DNA of 64,000 nt from an uncultured Tenacibaculum sp. (GTDB lineage: Bacteria; Bacteroidota; Bacteroidia; Flavobacteriales; Flavobacteriaceae): assembly GCF_947502995.1 (NCBI RefSeq), contig NZ_CANNBW010000011.1, forward strand, positions 1 to 64,000, given 5' to 3'. Made by a program: the position numbers and the translations under genes. Shown piece by piece: positions 1 to 9,429 of the stretch (its first letter is position 1; each line of letters opens with the position of its first letter). Under the pieces are notes generated by a model. The model saw only the letters and a program-made list of their open reading frames with translations, was not told the DNA's origin and did no database searches.

Positions 1-85
1 TTCGCTTTTTCTTGGGTACAGTGTTATTCATAAAATAAGTCTAAATTGTGTAAACTTATTTCAGGACGGGACAGTTTTTAAATAA
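1..85 (+). other. left-edge sequence, possible 3' end of an upstream gene
   Basis: The first bases lie upstream of a terminator and probably hold the last codons of a plus-strand gene that begins outside the window. All three plus frames are open at the edge, with stops at 31-33, 36-38 and 83-85, so the true frame cannot be chosen. The third frame ends in RFFLGTVLFIK, which alternates like a last outer-membrane beta strand. The second frame stops right at the terminator stem. Neither is decisive. Confidence 0.2.
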
Positions 86-111
86 AAAGCTCGGTTAATT
101 CCGAGCTTTTT
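84..111. terminator. rho-independent terminator (bidirectional shape)
   Basis: AAAAAGCTCGG (84-94) pairs perfectly with CCGAGCTTTTT (101-111) around a six-base loop. It lies about 100 bp before the methyltransferase gene and probably ends the gene that enters from the left edge. Confidence 0.8.
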
Positions 112-200
112 GTATCCTTCTCCTATTCTATTAATTTTTCCCAATTAATTTAAATACAATATAGTTTAAGCTCTTATCAGAAAAAATAACCATAAATAGG

Positions 201-208
201 TATTTTTG
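201..208 (+). promoter_or_regulatory. -7 promoter box TATTTTTG of the methyltransferase gene
   Basis: The box matches the Bacteroidetes sigma-A -7 consensus TAnnTTTG. Only five bases separate it from the ATG at 214, so transcription would start at or next to the start codon and the mRNA would be leaderless. No TTG is visible at the -33 position. Confidence 0.5.
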
Positions 209-213
209 TCGTA

Positions 214-1011
214 ATGAAAAATATATCAAGCTTACAGAATCCATTCATTAAAAACCTATTTAAACTTCAAGAAAAGTCTAGAGAACGAAAAAAACAAGGA
301 CTTTTTATTGTTGAAGGACAACGAGAAATTACTTTAGCCATTAACGGTGGATATACTATTGAAAATATTCTTATAGCTAAAGATATTTTCCAAGAAAAAG
401 AGCAACTTGAAGAAAACCTGAACACAATTCCAACTATAGAAATCTCAAAAGAGATTTATCAAAAGTTAGCGTATAGGAATTCTACAGAAGGAATTATTGC
501 TGTTGTAAAAACAAAAAACACAACCTTTAAAGATTTAAAATTACCTTCAGAAAACCCTGTAGTTTTAGTAATGGAAGGAATTGAAAAACCTGGAAATGTT
601 GGTGCTATGTTACGTACTGCAGATGCAGCAAATGTTGATGCTGTATTTTTAGCAGATCCTAAAAGTGACTTATACAATCCTAATATTATTAGATCTAGCG
701 TTGGTTGCGTATTTACAAATACAATTATTACAGATTCTTCAGAAAATATTATCAACTACTTAAAAGAGCAAAAAATAAATATTTATAGTGCTACTTTACA
801 AAATTCTAATGCATATCATGTAGAAGATTATACTAAACCTACTGCAATTGTCGTTGGTACAGAAGCGACAGGTTTAACACAAGTTTGGAGAGAACAAGCT
901 ACACAAAATATTAACATACCTATGCAAGGTGAAATAGACTCTATGAATGTTTCTGTTGCCTGTGCTATTTTAATTTTTGAAACGAAGAGACAACGTAATT
1001 TTTTAAACTAA
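214..1011 (+). CDS. SpoU/TrmH-family RNA 2'-O-ribose methyltransferase
   Basis: A 265-residue SAM-dependent methyltransferase expected to methylate a ribose 2'-OH in rRNA or tRNA. The N-terminal third (to about residue 100) is the RNA-binding substrate domain. The C-terminal part is the knotted SPOUT domain, with its motifs in order: VMEGIEKPGNVGAMLRTADA (around 116-135), AIVVGTEATGL (around 210-220) and IPMQGEIDSMNVSVACAIL near the end. The Arg in the first motif and the Asn-Ser stretch in the last are the usual catalytic and cofactor-binding elements. The length is normal for the RlmB/TsnR group. The target nucleotide cannot be read from sequence, so no symbol is given. Confidence 0.93.
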   Translation: MKNISSLQNPFIKNLFKLQEKSRERKKQGLFIVEGQREITLAINGGYTIENILIAKDIFQEKEQLEENLNTIPTIEISKEIYQKLAYRNSTEGIIAVVKTKNTTFKDLKLPSENPVVLVMEGIEKPGNVGAMLRTADAANVDAVFLADPKSDLYNPNIIRSSVGCVFTNTIITDSSENIINYLKEQKINIYSATLQNSNAYHVEDYTKPTAIVVGTEATGLTQVWREQATQNINIPMQGEIDSMNVSVACAILIFETKRQRNFLN

Positions 1012-1018
1012 AAACCAA

Positions 1019-1753
1019 ATGAAAACTACATCCCCTTTATTAACCCTATTAATCATTTTATTATTTTCATGTTCTTCAGATAATGAAAATACAGGAGAAA
1101 ATCCAAATACTGGAAATCCTGGAAGTCAGACTTGTGATGATCCTACAAGTTTTATTTTTAACGAAAAAGATAATTTTGTTCTAGTAGAATTTGAAAACAA
1201 TGAGTTTCCTTCTGAATGGGAATTAAAAACAAGTAATTCTGCTACAGGAAAAGGATATCATGTTTGGGCTGGAAATCAGTCTTTAGGCACTCCTGGAAAC
1301 GGATTAGTCGAATTTAAATTAAGCATTAACAATCCTGGTATTTATCGTTTTTTGTGGAATTCTGCTGTAACAACAGGAACAAACGGTTCTGACCATAACG
1401 ATAGTTGGTTAAAGTTTCCTGATGCAGATGATTTCTACGGAGAAAAAGATGGAAGCAAAATATATCCAAAAGGAACAGGAAAAACTCCAAACCCGAATGG
1501 TTCTTCAGCAGACGGATGGTTTAAAGTATACAGAAGCGGAAATGATTTAGACTTTAAATGGCAAGCTGCAACATCAGATAATGATGCGCATAAAATTTAT
1601 GTAGAATTTAAAAATGCTGGTGTATACAAAATGCAAGTTTCTGCAAGATCTTCAGGACATGGAATAGATAAATTTATGCTATTCAATGAAGCTAATTATA
1701 GTCAGAACGAAGCAACACAAAAAACTACGTTTAGTGAAATAACTTGTAACTAA
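1019..1753 (+). CDS. secreted lipoprotein with a carbohydrate-binding-like domain
   Basis: A 244-residue protein starting seven bases after the methyltransferase stop. The N-terminus is a lipoprotein signal (hydrophobic run, then LLFSCSS with Cys at 17), followed by an Asn/Gly/Pro-rich linker to about residue 37. The rest is one beta-rich domain with repeated Trp and Asp-Gly motifs (SADGWFKVYRSGNDLDFKWQ; ARSSGHGIDKFMLF). I associate this kind of domain with marine Bacteroidetes polysaccharide-degrading proteins, where it accompanies catalytic domains. Here it stands alone. Carbohydrate binding is inferred from that resemblance; no catalytic residues are evident. It is probably anchored in the outer membrane. 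Confidence 0.6.
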   Translation: MKTTSPLLTLLIILLFSCSSDNENTGENPNTGNPGSQTCDDPTSFIFNEKDNFVLVEFENNEFPSEWELKTSNSATGKGYHVWAGNQSLGTPGNGLVEFKLSINNPGIYRFLWNSAVTTGTNGSDHNDSWLKFPDADDFYGEKDGSKIYPKGTGKTPNPNGSSADGWFKVYRSGNDLDFKWQAATSDNDAHKIYVEFKNAGVYKMQVSARSSGHGIDKFMLFNEANYSQNEATQKTTFSEITCN

Positions 1754-1781
1754 ACCTAAAAATTAAGTTGACTAAATCGAA

Positions 1782-2654
1782 ATGAAAGAAGATATTAAAA
1801 AAATAAAGTTTAATAACGTACAGAAACCTAACTTTCAATTCGATTTAGTTGAACTTAATGAATTACTGACTCGAGATTTAGACCACGATCTTACACAAAT
1901 ACATAGAGTTGAGTTTTATCATATTTTTTTAATTACAGAAGGTACAGGCTCACACACTATAGACTTTTCTGAATATTCTTACCAAAAAGCAACACTTTTC
2001 ACCTTAAAAAAAGGACAATTACATTGTTTTAATTCCAACACAAAAGCGAACGGCTACCTTCTTTTGTTTACAGAAAATTTCTTATTAAGCCATTTTAATA
2101 AAATAGAAGTTTCTAAATCTATTCAATTATTTAACAACTTATTATCAATGCCTAAGATCGTTTTAGACAATGACGATTTTAATGATATTTTAAGTTTAAT
2201 AGAACGTATAAAATCAGAATATTTTGACACTTACGATGAATTCTCTGTAGGAATAATTCGTAGTGCATTACATATGATTATCACAAAATTATTTAGAATA
2301 AAAACCAGAGATAATCAAAAATTACTTCAAAGAAAATACTTTAATGAGTTTATTGAGTTTCAAAAATTAGTTGAAGAAAATTACACTAAAACAAAAAAAG
2401 TAATTGACTACGCTAACATGATGAATTGCTCTACAAAAACATTAAATAACATTTGTCATAATATTATTGGTAAATCTGCTAAAGTTGTGATAGATGAATT
2501 AATTATCACTCAAATCAAGCGTTTTTTAATAAGTACATCCTTATCTGTAAAAGAGATTGCTTACAATGTAGGTTTCGATGAACCTTCTAACTTATACAAG
2601 TATTTTAAAAAATACACATACATGTCTCCAGAGTCTTTCAGAAAAAACAACTAA
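1782..2654 (+). CDS. AraC-family transcriptional regulator
   Basis: A 290-residue regulator. The N-terminal ~180 residues form a cupin-like sensor domain (EFYHIFLITEGTGSHTIDF; LKKGQLHCF). The last ~100 residues carry the AraC double helix-turn-helix, ending in the typical second-helix signature VKEIAYNVGFDEPSNLYKYF and the MSPESFRK tail. The ligand is unknown. The gene follows the lipoprotein gene by 28 bp and precedes the SnoaL lipoprotein gene by about 100 bp, so it may control that neighbour. AraC regulators next to SnoaL-type genes are common in flavobacteria, but the link is inferred here. Confidence 0.88.
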   Translation: MKEDIKKIKFNNVQKPNFQFDLVELNELLTRDLDHDLTQIHRVEFYHIFLITEGTGSHTIDFSEYSYQKATLFTLKKGQLHCFNSNTKANGYLLLFTENFLLSHFNKIEVSKSIQLFNNLLSMPKIVLDNDDFNDILSLIERIKSEYFDTYDEFSVGIIRSALHMIITKLFRIKTRDNQKLLQRKYFNEFIEFQKLVEENYTKTKKVIDYANMMNCSTKTLNNICHNIIGKSAKVVIDELIITQIKRFLISTSLSVKEIAYNVGFDEPSNLYKYFKKYTYMSPESFRKNN

Positions 2655-2720
2655 ACTTAATTTTCCCATTTTTACAGTACAAACAACTTTTTTTACAGGG
2701 TTTACACTAGATTAAACTTA

Positions 2721-2728
2721 TAATTTTG
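2721..2728 (+). promoter_or_regulatory. -7 promoter box TAATTTTG of the SnoaL lipoprotein gene
   Basis: Exact TAnnTTTG match 29 bases before the ATG at 2758, in the 103-bp gap after the AraC gene. No convincing -33 TTG is present. Confidence 0.45.
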
Positions 2729-2757
2729 AACTCGTTATAAATTATGAATTTAATCTA

Positions 2758-3639
2758 ATGAGAATTAACACCTATTCTACTTTACTAATAGTTACACTAA
2801 CATTAAGTAATTGTAAAACAACTAACAACGAAATTAAAACAGAACAAAAACCAATAAAAAAAGAAGTAAAAATGGAATTATCAAACAAAGAAAAAGTTGT
2901 AGCACTATTAAACAGCTTTAATACCGGAGACAAAACTCCAATCTCTTACATCAATCCTGAAAAATACATTCAACATAACTTAGCTGTTGGTGATGGTTTA
3001 GCTGGTTTTGGAGAAATTATGAAAGCTGCTCCTCCACAAGGTTTTAAAGCTAACGTAGTTAGAGCTTTTGAAGACGGAGATTTTGTTTTTACACATACAG
3101 AATATGATTTTTTTGGTCCTAAAGCTGGTTTTGATGTATTCCGTTTTGAAGATGGAAAAATAGTAGAACACTGGGATAATCTTTCTGAAGTAACATCAGC
3201 AAATCCTAGTGGAAGAACTCAATTCGACGGAACTACTGAAATTACTGATATAAATAAAACTGAAGCTAATAAAGCTGTGGTAAAGCAGTTTACTGAAGAA
3301 GTATTAATGAATGGTAAAATGGATAATTTAACAACATTAATCAATCCAAATAAATACTTACAACACAATTCTCAGGTAGCAGACGGTTTAGATGGTTTAG
3401 GAGCGGCATTAAAATATTTTGCAGAAAACGGTTTAGTTATGGAGTACGAAAAAGTTCATAAAGTTTTAGGTGAAGGTAACTTCGTTTTAACTTTAAGTGA
3501 AGGTAAATTTGGCAAAGGAGACCATGTAGCATATTATGATTTATTTAGGTTAGAAAACGGACAAATTGTAGAGCATTGGGATGTGATACAACCTATTCCG
3601 GTAAAATCTGAATGGAAAAATGAAAACGGTAAATTTTAA
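2758..3639 (+). CDS. lipoprotein with two tandem SnoaL-like (NTF2 fold) domains
   Basis: A 293-residue protein with a lipoprotein signal (LTLSNCKTTNN, Cys at 19). It then holds two copies of one domain. The first (about 42-150) contains YINPEKYIQHNLAVGDGLAG and DVFRFEDGKIVEHWDNL. The second (about 165-285) contains LINPNKYLQHNSQVADGLDG and DLFRLENGQIVEHWDVI. This is the SnoaL-like polyketide-cyclase family, whose members include cyclases, isomerases and many proteins of unknown role; the repeated EHWD motif is typical. The internal duplication is clear, but the substrate is unknown. It lies next to an AraC regulator and is followed by a terminator, so it is probably monocistronic. Confidence 0.85.
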   Translation: MRINTYSTLLIVTLTLSNCKTTNNEIKTEQKPIKKEVKMELSNKEKVVALLNSFNTGDKTPISYINPEKYIQHNLAVGDGLAGFGEIMKAAPPQGFKANVVRAFEDGDFVFTHTEYDFFGPKAGFDVFRFEDGKIVEHWDNLSEVTSANPSGRTQFDGTTEITDINKTEANKAVVKQFTEEVLMNGKMDNLTTLINPNKYLQHNSQVADGLDGLGAALKYFAENGLVMEYEKVHKVLGEGNFVLTLSEGKFGKGDHVAYYDLFRLENGQIVEHWDVIQPIPVKSEWKNENGKF

Positions 3640-3664
3640 TCCCTATTTTTAAATAATGCTTGTT

Positions 3665-3694
3665 AAGAGAGTCAGTTTATACTGGCTCTCTTTT
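3665..3694 (+). terminator. rho-independent terminator after the SnoaL lipoprotein gene
   Basis: AAGAGAGTCAG (3665-3675) pairs with CTGGCTCTCTT (3682-3692) with one G-U wobble, followed by T residues. It starts 26 bases past the stop codon. Confidence 0.8.
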
Positions 3695-3804
3695 ATTTTA
3701 AATCAGTATGAATTACCTCCCATTTCCTAAACATTTTTGTGTAATACAAATCTTTATAGTAACTTCACTTTACAATCTTAATTTGTATAGAAATACCCCT
3801 GTAA

Positions 3805-6021
3805 ATGAAGTATACGGCAACTGTAGAGGAAGAAAACAAAGAAATCGCAAACAGATATAAAGATTTACTAAAAGGTACGTATCAAACCTTATCTGAAGAT
3901 GATAAGAAATTAATACGTAAAGCCTTTGAAGTTGCTGTTGAAGCTCATTCAAGTCAAAGAAGAAAATCTGGTGAACCTTATATCTTCCATCCTATTGCAG
4001 TTGCAAAAATTGTAGCTTATGAAATTGGTCTTGGAGCGACTTCTATTGCCGCTGCCCTACTTCACGATGTTGTTGAAGACACACATTATACAGTTGAAGA
4101 TATGGAGCAACTTTTTGGTGAAACCGTAGCACGTATCGTTAGTGGTTTAACCAAAATTTCTCGCTTAAAACAAGATCAAGATTACTCTATACAAGCAGAA
4201 AACTTCAGAAAAATGCTATTAACATTACATGACGATGTTCGTGTAATTTTGATAAAAATTGCCGATCGTTTGCACAATATGCAAACTATGGATGCAATGC
4301 CACCGCATAAACAAGTTAAAATAGCTTCTGAAACATTATACATTTATGCTCCACTTGCACACAGATTAGGATTATATAATATTAAGACTGAACTTGAAGA
4401 TTTAGGATTAAAATATACTGAACCAGAAGTATACAACGATATTTTAATCAAAATAAAAGAGAGTAAAGAAGAACAACAAAAATATATAGATCTTTTCAAC
4501 TCTAAAATTAGAGAAGCCTTAGATAAAGAAGGATTTAAATATGAAATAAAAGGTAGATTTAAATCGATATTCTCTATCAGAAGGAAAATGCGTAAGCAAA
4601 ATGTTTCTTTCGACGAAGTGTACGATAAATTTGCTATTCGAATCATTTACACTCCTACTTCCGATGATGAAAAATTCGATGCTTGGAAAATTTACTCTAT
4701 TGTAACCGACTTTTATAAACCAAATCCTGCTCGTTTACGAGATTGGATTTCTCAACCTAAATCAACGGGTTATGAAGCGTTACATATTACTGTAGTTGGA
4801 CCAGAAGCTAAATGGGTAGAAGTTCAAATTCGTTCTCAACGTATGGACGAAATTGCTGAAAAAGGTTACGCAGCCCATTTTAAATATAAACAAGGAAATG
4901 TTCGTGAAAATGGTTTAGAAGGTTGGTTGAATAAACTTAAAGAAACCCTAGAAAACAATACGTTAAATGCTGTAGATTTTGTTGAGGATTTTAAACTGAA
5001 TTTATACGCTAAAGAGATTTATGTTTTTACTCCTAAAGGAGATTTAAAATCTTTACCAAAAGGAGCTTCTGCTTTAGATTTTGCATTTGCTATTCATACT
5101 GATGTCGGATTAAAATGTAGAGGTGCTAAAGTAAATGGTAAACTTGTTCCCTTAAGTCATGAATTAAAAAGTGGTGATCAAGTTGATATTCTAACTTCTG
5201 CTACAAACAAACCTAACTCTCGTTGGTTAGATTTTGTAATGACTGCAAGGGCTAGAACAAAAATAAAATCTGCTCTTAAAGCCGATGAAAAGAAAATTGC
5301 TGAAGAAGGAAAAGCAATTTTAATGAGAAAGTTAAGACACTTAAAAATTAACTACGACGAAAAGTTAGTACATGAAATAGCAAGCTTCTTTAATTTGCAA
5401 ACTAGTTTCGATTTATTCTTTAGAATTGGAAACGGAGCTATCGACAATACTCAACTTAAAGAGTTTGTTGCACAACGTTCTAGTCCAATTATGAGTTTCT
5501 TAAAGAATCCTTTCAAAAGAAATGCTCATAAAAATGTTACTGATAATGAAGAAGTAACAGACAAATACGACGCTTTAGTTTTTGGTCAGGATGAAGAAAA
5601 ACTAGAATATTCACTTTCTGTTTGCTGTAAACCAATTCCTGGAGATGCCGTTTTTGGTTTTGTAACCATTAATGACGGAATTAAGGTTCATAAAAACAAT
5701 TGTCCGAATGCCATTTCTTTACAATCCAATTTTGCGTATAGAATCATTAAAGCAAAATGGATAGATTCTACAAAACAAGAATTTTCTGCTATTTTAAAAA
5801 TTAGTGGTGTTGATAATAAAGGAATTGTAAATAATATTACTCGAATTATTTCGAACAATATGAATGTTTATATAAATAGCATTAACATCTCTGGAAATGC
5901 TGGAATTTTTGAAGGTAAAATATCACTTACTGTAAAGAATAGAAACCAGTTAACTAAGTTGATTAACAACATTAAAAAAGTAGATGGAGTTCAAAAAGTA
6001 ACTCGTGTTAATACTTTGTAA
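3805..6021 (+). CDS. bifunctional (p)ppGpp synthetase/hydrolase RelA/SpoT
   Basis: A 738-residue Rel enzyme that makes and degrades the alarmone (p)ppGpp in the stringent response. Domain order is complete. The HD hydrolase domain shows HPIAVAKIVAYE and LLHDVVEDT (about residues 86-93). The synthetase domain shows DKFAIRIIY and STGYEALHITVVG. These are followed by a TGS domain (IYVFTPKGDLKSLPKGASAL), a helical/zinc-finger-like region with SVCCKPIPGD, and a C-terminal ACT domain (from about 660). Both catalytic HD pairs and the synthetase motifs are intact, so it should be bifunctional. Bacteroidetes usually carry one such long Rel. It is transcribed alone, with a TAATTTG motif at 3779-3785 just before it. 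Confidence 0.96.
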   Translation: MKYTATVEEENKEIANRYKDLLKGTYQTLSEDDKKLIRKAFEVAVEAHSSQRRKSGEPYIFHPIAVAKIVAYEIGLGATSIAAALLHDVVEDTHYTVEDMEQLFGETVARIVSGLTKISRLKQDQDYSIQAENFRKMLLTLHDDVRVILIKIADRLHNMQTMDAMPPHKQVKIASETLYIYAPLAHRLGLYNIKTELEDLGLKYTEPEVYNDILIKIKESKEEQQKYIDLFNSKIREALDKEGFKYEIKGRFKSIFSIRRKMRKQNVSFDEVYDKFAIRIIYTPTSDDEKFDAWKIYSIVTDFYKPNPARLRDWISQPKSTGYEALHITVVGPEAKWVEVQIRSQRMDEIAEKGYAAHFKYKQGNVRENGLEGWLNKLKETLENNTLNAVDFVEDFKLNLYAKEIYVFTPKGDLKSLPKGASALDFAFAIHTDVGLKCRGAKVNGKLVPLSHELKSGDQVDILTSATNKPNSRWLDFVMTARARTKIKSALKADEKKIAEEGKAILMRKLRHLKINYDEKLVHEIASFFNLQTSFDLFFRIGNGAIDNTQLKEFVAQRSSPIMSFLKNPFKRNAHKNVTDNEEVTDKYDALVFGQDEEKLEYSLSVCCKPIPGDAVFGFVTINDGIKVHKNNCPNAISLQSNFAYRIIKAKWIDSTKQEFSAILKISGVDNKGIVNNITRIISNNMNVYINSINISGNAGIFEGKISLTVKNRNQLTKLINNIKKVDGVQKVTRVNTL

Positions 6022-6065
6022 ATATTATTCCTTACATCATTACTTTTTATATCAAGAAATAAACG

Positions 6066-6073
6066 TAAATTTG
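6066..6073 (+). promoter_or_regulatory. -7 promoter box TAAATTTG of the Fur-family gene
   Basis: Exact TAnnTTTG match 23 bases before the ATG at 6097, in the 75-bp gap after the relA/spoT gene. It gives fur-purA a promoter of its own. Confidence 0.45.
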
Positions 6074-6096
6074 TCTTTTGGTAAAATTCTAGATAT

Positions 6097-6546
6097 ATGA
6101 GTAGCACGGCTGAAAATCAAGAAATCGTAAAAAAAGTTTTCACTTCTTTCTTAGAGGAAAACAAGCACCGTAAGACACCTGAACGTTACGCTATTTTACA
6201 AGAAATTTATGATGCCGACGAACATTTTGATATCGAATCTTTATATATCAAAATGAAAAATAAAAACTATCGTGTTAGTAGAGCAACACTTTATAACACA
6301 ATGGATTTACTTTTAGATTGTGGTTTAGTTCGTAAACACCAATTTGATGGACAATCTATGGCACGATATGAAAAAAGTTACTTCGATAAAAATCACGATC
6401 ACGTTATTTTAACTGACACAGGAGAAGTAAAAGAATTTTGTGATCCAAGAATTCAAATTATCAAACAAACAATTGAAGAGGTTTTCGATATAGATATCCA
6501 TAACCATTCTTTATACTTCTACGGAACTAAGAAAAAACCGAATTAA
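6097..6546 (+). CDS. Fur-family transcriptional regulator
   Basis: A 149-residue metalloregulator. A winged-helix DNA-binding domain occupies residues ~1-90 ([39 protein letters not shown]). A short dimerisation/metal domain follows, containing the His-rich [20 protein letters not shown]. The usual pair of CxxC structural zinc motifs of Fur/PerR is missing, as in many Bacteroidetes Fur paralogues. Whether it senses iron, zinc or peroxide cannot be told. It lies 34 bp upstream of purA in the same direction, so the two are probably co-transcribed. Confidence 0.93.
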   Translation: MSSTAENQEIVKKVFTSFLEENKHRKTPERYAILQEIYDADEHFDIESLYIKMKNKNYRVSRATLYNTMDLLLDCGLVRKHQFDGQSMARYEKSYFDKNHDHVILTDTGEVKEFCDPRIQIIKQTIEEVFDIDIHNHSLYFYGTKKKPN

Positions 6547-6580
6547 ACTTTAAATACACATAACACAACACACTAATATA

Positions 6581-7852
6581 ATGGCAGTAGATTTATTACT
6601 AGGCTTGCAATGGGGAGATGAAGGTAAAGGTAAAATCGTTGACGTTCTTACTCAAAATTACGATATCATCGCTCGTTTTCAAGGTGGCCCTAACGCTGGT
6701 CATACTCTAGTTTTCGACGGAAACAAGTATGTTTTACATACTATTCCTTCAGGTATATTCCACAAAACAGCTTTAAATGTAGTTGGTAATGGAGTTGTTA
6801 TCGATCCTGTAATTTTTAAAAAGGAATTAGAAAATTTAGATCAACATAATATCGATTATGCTGGTAAACTTTTAATTTCTAGAAAAGCACATTTAATTTT
6901 ACCAACACATAGATTATTAGACGCAGCTTCTGAAACTTCTAAAGGAAAAGCTAAGATTGGTTCTACTTTAAAAGGAATTGGACCAACTTACATGGACAAA
7001 ACAGGAAGAAACGGAATGCGTGTAGGTGATTTAGAATTAGATAACTGGAAAGAAAAATATAAAGCATTAACAGAAAAGCATATTAAAATGCTTAATTTCT
7101 TTGATGTTGATATTCAGTATGATCTTGATGAGTTAGAACAAGAATTCTGTGATGGAATTGAAAAATTAAAATCATTACAATTTATCGATTCTGAAGCCTT
7201 TTTAAACAACGCAATGAAAGAAGGTAAAAAAATTCTAGCGGAAGGTGCTCAAGGATCTTTATTAGATATTGATTTTGGAACATATCCGTTTGTAACTTCA
7301 AGTAATACTACAGCTGCTGGTGCTTGTACTGGTTTAGGTGTTGCTCCAAACAGAATTAAAGAAGTTTTCGGAATTTTTAAAGCATACACAACTAGAGTTG
7401 GTTCTGGTCCATTCCCTACTGAGTTATTTGACGAAGTTGGAGAAACTATGGGAAAAGTTGGACACGAATTTGGTGCTACAACTGGTAGACCAAGACGTTG
7501 TGGTTGGTTAGATTTAGTAGCTTTAAAATATGCTGTTGAAGTAAACGGAGTTACACAATTAATGATGATGAAAGGTGATGTACTTTCTGGTTTCGACACT
7601 TTAAAAGTATGTACTGCTTACAAATATAAAGGAGAAGAAATTACGCATTTACCATATAATATTGAACCTGAAAATGTAACCCCAATTTACTCTGAATTTA
7701 AAGGTTGGGAAGCTGATTTAACTGGAATGACAGATGAAAAGTCTATGCCAGAAAACTTAGTTAATTACATCAACTTTATTGAAAAAGAAACAGGTGTACC
7801 GATTAAGATTGTATCAGTTGGTCCAGATAGAAAACAAACTATCGTAAGATAA
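6581..7852 (+). CDS. purA: adenylosuccinate synthase
   Basis: A 423-residue cytosolic enzyme joining IMP and aspartate with GTP to give adenylosuccinate, the first committed step to AMP. The N-terminal GLQWGDEGKGKIVD holds the phosphate-binding loop and catalytic Asp. FQGGPNAGHTLVF carries the catalytic His. The IMP and GTP regions (GSTLKGIGPTYMDKTGRNG; TTGRPRRCGWLDL; VSVGPDRKQTI) are all present. The length is normal. It is second in a two-gene unit with the Fur-type regulator and is followed directly by a shared terminator. Confidence 0.98.
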   Translation: MAVDLLLGLQWGDEGKGKIVDVLTQNYDIIARFQGGPNAGHTLVFDGNKYVLHTIPSGIFHKTALNVVGNGVVIDPVIFKKELENLDQHNIDYAGKLLISRKAHLILPTHRLLDAASETSKGKAKIGSTLKGIGPTYMDKTGRNGMRVGDLELDNWKEKYKALTEKHIKMLNFFDVDIQYDLDELEQEFCDGIEKLKSLQFIDSEAFLNNAMKEGKKILAEGAQGSLLDIDFGTYPFVTSSNTTAAGACTGLGVAPNRIKEVFGIFKAYTTRVGSGPFPTELFDEVGETMGKVGHEFGATTGRPRRCGWLDLVALKYAVEVNGVTQLMMMKGDVLSGFDTLKVCTAYKYKGEEITHLPYNIEPENVTPIYSEFKGWEADLTGMTDEKSMPENLVNYINFIEKETGVPIKIVSVGPDRKQTIVR

Positions 7853-7860
7853 TTCATAAA

Positions 7861-7888
7861 AAAAAGAGTTCTTTTCAGAACTCTTTTT
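7861..7888. terminator. bidirectional terminator between purA and the decarboxylase gene
   Basis: AAAAAGAGTTCT (7861-7872) pairs perfectly with AGAACTCTTTTT (7877-7888) around a four-base loop. It fills the 37-bp gap between two converging stop codons and has T tracts for both strands. Confidence 0.9.
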
Positions 7889-7889
7889 T

Positions 7890-9332
7890 TTATTTAGTTA
7901 TTGATGTTTCAGTAGCGTAACTTTCGCATTGTTGTAATGTTTCTAAAACATCATCTAAGGTAGTTCTTGGATTAATTAAACACATTCTTAAAACCACTTG
8001 TTTATTTAAAACCGTAGTAACAAAAACTGCTTCTCTAGAATCCATTACTTTCTTAGAAATTTCTTGATTAATTTTATCTATTTCTTCTTCAGAATACTGT
8101 TTATCAATAGGATTATATCTAAAATTAATTACAGCTAAAGTAGCAGGAGAAACCACTTCCCATACCCTACTCTTTCGTAAATAATCTTCAACTTGTTCAG
8201 TTAAATCAATATTATACGTAATTGCCTTTCTAAAAGCTTCTAAACCGTAAGTCTTAATAGACATATAAAATTTTAAGGCACGTAAACGTCTTGTTAACTG
8301 TACTCCATAATCATAGAAATTAATTTCAGATTCATTTCCTTCTATATCTCTTAAATACTCAGGTTTTTCACTAAATGTACTACTTAACCAAGAAGCATCT
8401 TTCACTAATAAACACCCAATTTCATAAGGTTGAAAAAACCATTTATGTGGATCTACGGTAAGTGAATCTGCTCTTTCAATTCCTCTTAACATTCGCTTTC
8501 CTTTTTTAGATAAAATAGCTGCTCCTCCATAGGCTCCATCAATATGCATCCAAATATTTTCAGCTTCACAGATATCTGCAATTTCATCTAAAGGATCTAC
8601 AGTTCCTGTATTTGTAGTTCCTGCATTTGCAATAAAACAAAAAGGTTGTAAACCTTCTAGTTTATCTTTAGCAATAGCATTTTTTAATTTGTTTACACCT
8701 AACCTAAATTCAAAATCAGTAGGAATAATACGAATTTGTTCTTTTTTAAATCCTAATACTCGAATTGCTTTAATATTAGAAGAATGCGCTTGGTCTGAAA
8801 GGTAAATTACTGCTTTAGAGAAATCATCTCCACACTTTTGTCTTCTAGCAGTTACTAATGCTGTTAAATTCGCCATAGAACCACCACTCGTAAAAATTCC
8901 TCCACCTTTTTTTACAGGAAAATCATACATTTTTAACAACCAGTTAATCGTTACAATTTCTAACTCTGCAGCTGCAGAAGAAACCAACCATCCACCAGAA
9001 AAAATATTAAATCCTGTTGCTAAGGAATCCGACATTGTGCTGATAAAGTTACTTGGTCCAGGCACAAATGAATAAAATTTAGGATGTGATGCTATTGTAC
9101 TATTTGGCACAACATTTTGCATTACAAAATCTAATATTTCATTAGCATCAGTAGGTTGCTCTGGAGCTTCTTGTAAAAATATAGCATCTAATTCTTTACG
9201 GTTCTTAAATTCTGGAACCGGTTTCTTTTGATTCATGCTATCCCAATGTTCAGCAATTAAATCTACTATTTTATATCCATAAGACTTCATCTCTTCTAAA
9301 GATAGATCGAAGTAATTTTCCATGTTTGTCAT
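7890..9332 (-). CDS. PLP-dependent group II amino acid decarboxylase
   Basis: A 480-residue enzyme of the aromatic-L-amino-acid/glutamate decarboxylase family. The PLP lysine lies in SLTVDPHKWFFQPYE. The cofactor Asp lies in WMHIDGAYGGAAI, and GGIFTSGGSMANLTAL marks the PLP phosphate region. The pattern is closest to aromatic amino acid decarboxylases, but the substrate (Tyr, Phe, Trp, Dopa or another) cannot be read. It is a single gene convergent with purA. MENYF at 9323 is an alternative start three codons in. Many flavobacteria carry this gene, with no clear pathway context. Confidence 0.9.
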   Translation of the reverse strand: MTNMENYFDLSLEEMKSYGYKIVDLIAEHWDSMNQKKPVPEFKNRKELDAIFLQEAPEQPTDANEILDFVMQNVVPNSTIASHPKFYSFVPGPSNFISTMSDSLATGFNIFSGGWLVSSAAAELEIVTINWLLKMYDFPVKKGGGIFTSGGSMANLTALVTARRQKCGDDFSKAVIYLSDQAHSSNIKAIRVLGFKKEQIRIIPTDFEFRLGVNKLKNAIAKDKLEGLQPFCFIANAGTTNTGTVDPLDEIADICEAENIWMHIDGAYGGAAILSKKGKRMLRGIERADSLTVDPHKWFFQPYEIGCLLVKDASWLSSTFSEKPEYLRDIEGNESEINFYDYGVQLTRRLRALKFYMSIKTYGLEAFRKAITYNIDLTEQVEDYLRKSRVWEVVSPATLAVINFRYNPIDKQYSEEEIDKINQEISKKVMDSREAVFVTTVLNKQVVLRMCLINPRTTLDDVLETLQQCESYATETSITK

Positions 9333-9343
9333 TAAATTTGTTG

Positions 9344-9351
9344 CAAAATTA
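9344..9351 (-). promoter_or_regulatory. -7 promoter box TAATTTTG of the decarboxylase gene
   Basis: TAATTTTG reads on the minus strand, 11 bases upstream of the ATG at 9332. It matches TAnnTTTG. The box lies in the 124-bp divergent gap with the OstA-like gene. Confidence 0.4.
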
Positions 9352-9429
9352 TACTTCTTTTAACGAATAGAAATAGGAATTCAAACTAATTTTATAACAT
9401 CATTTAGAAATTTGGCATGTTCTTTTCTT

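Noticed and set aside
7249..7599. Antisense open frame within purA, and similar frames elsewhere (for example 459-755, 11633-11884, 36257-36523)
   Set aside because: Each lies wholly inside a well-supported gene on the other strand and shows no family features; AT-rich codon use makes such shadows common.
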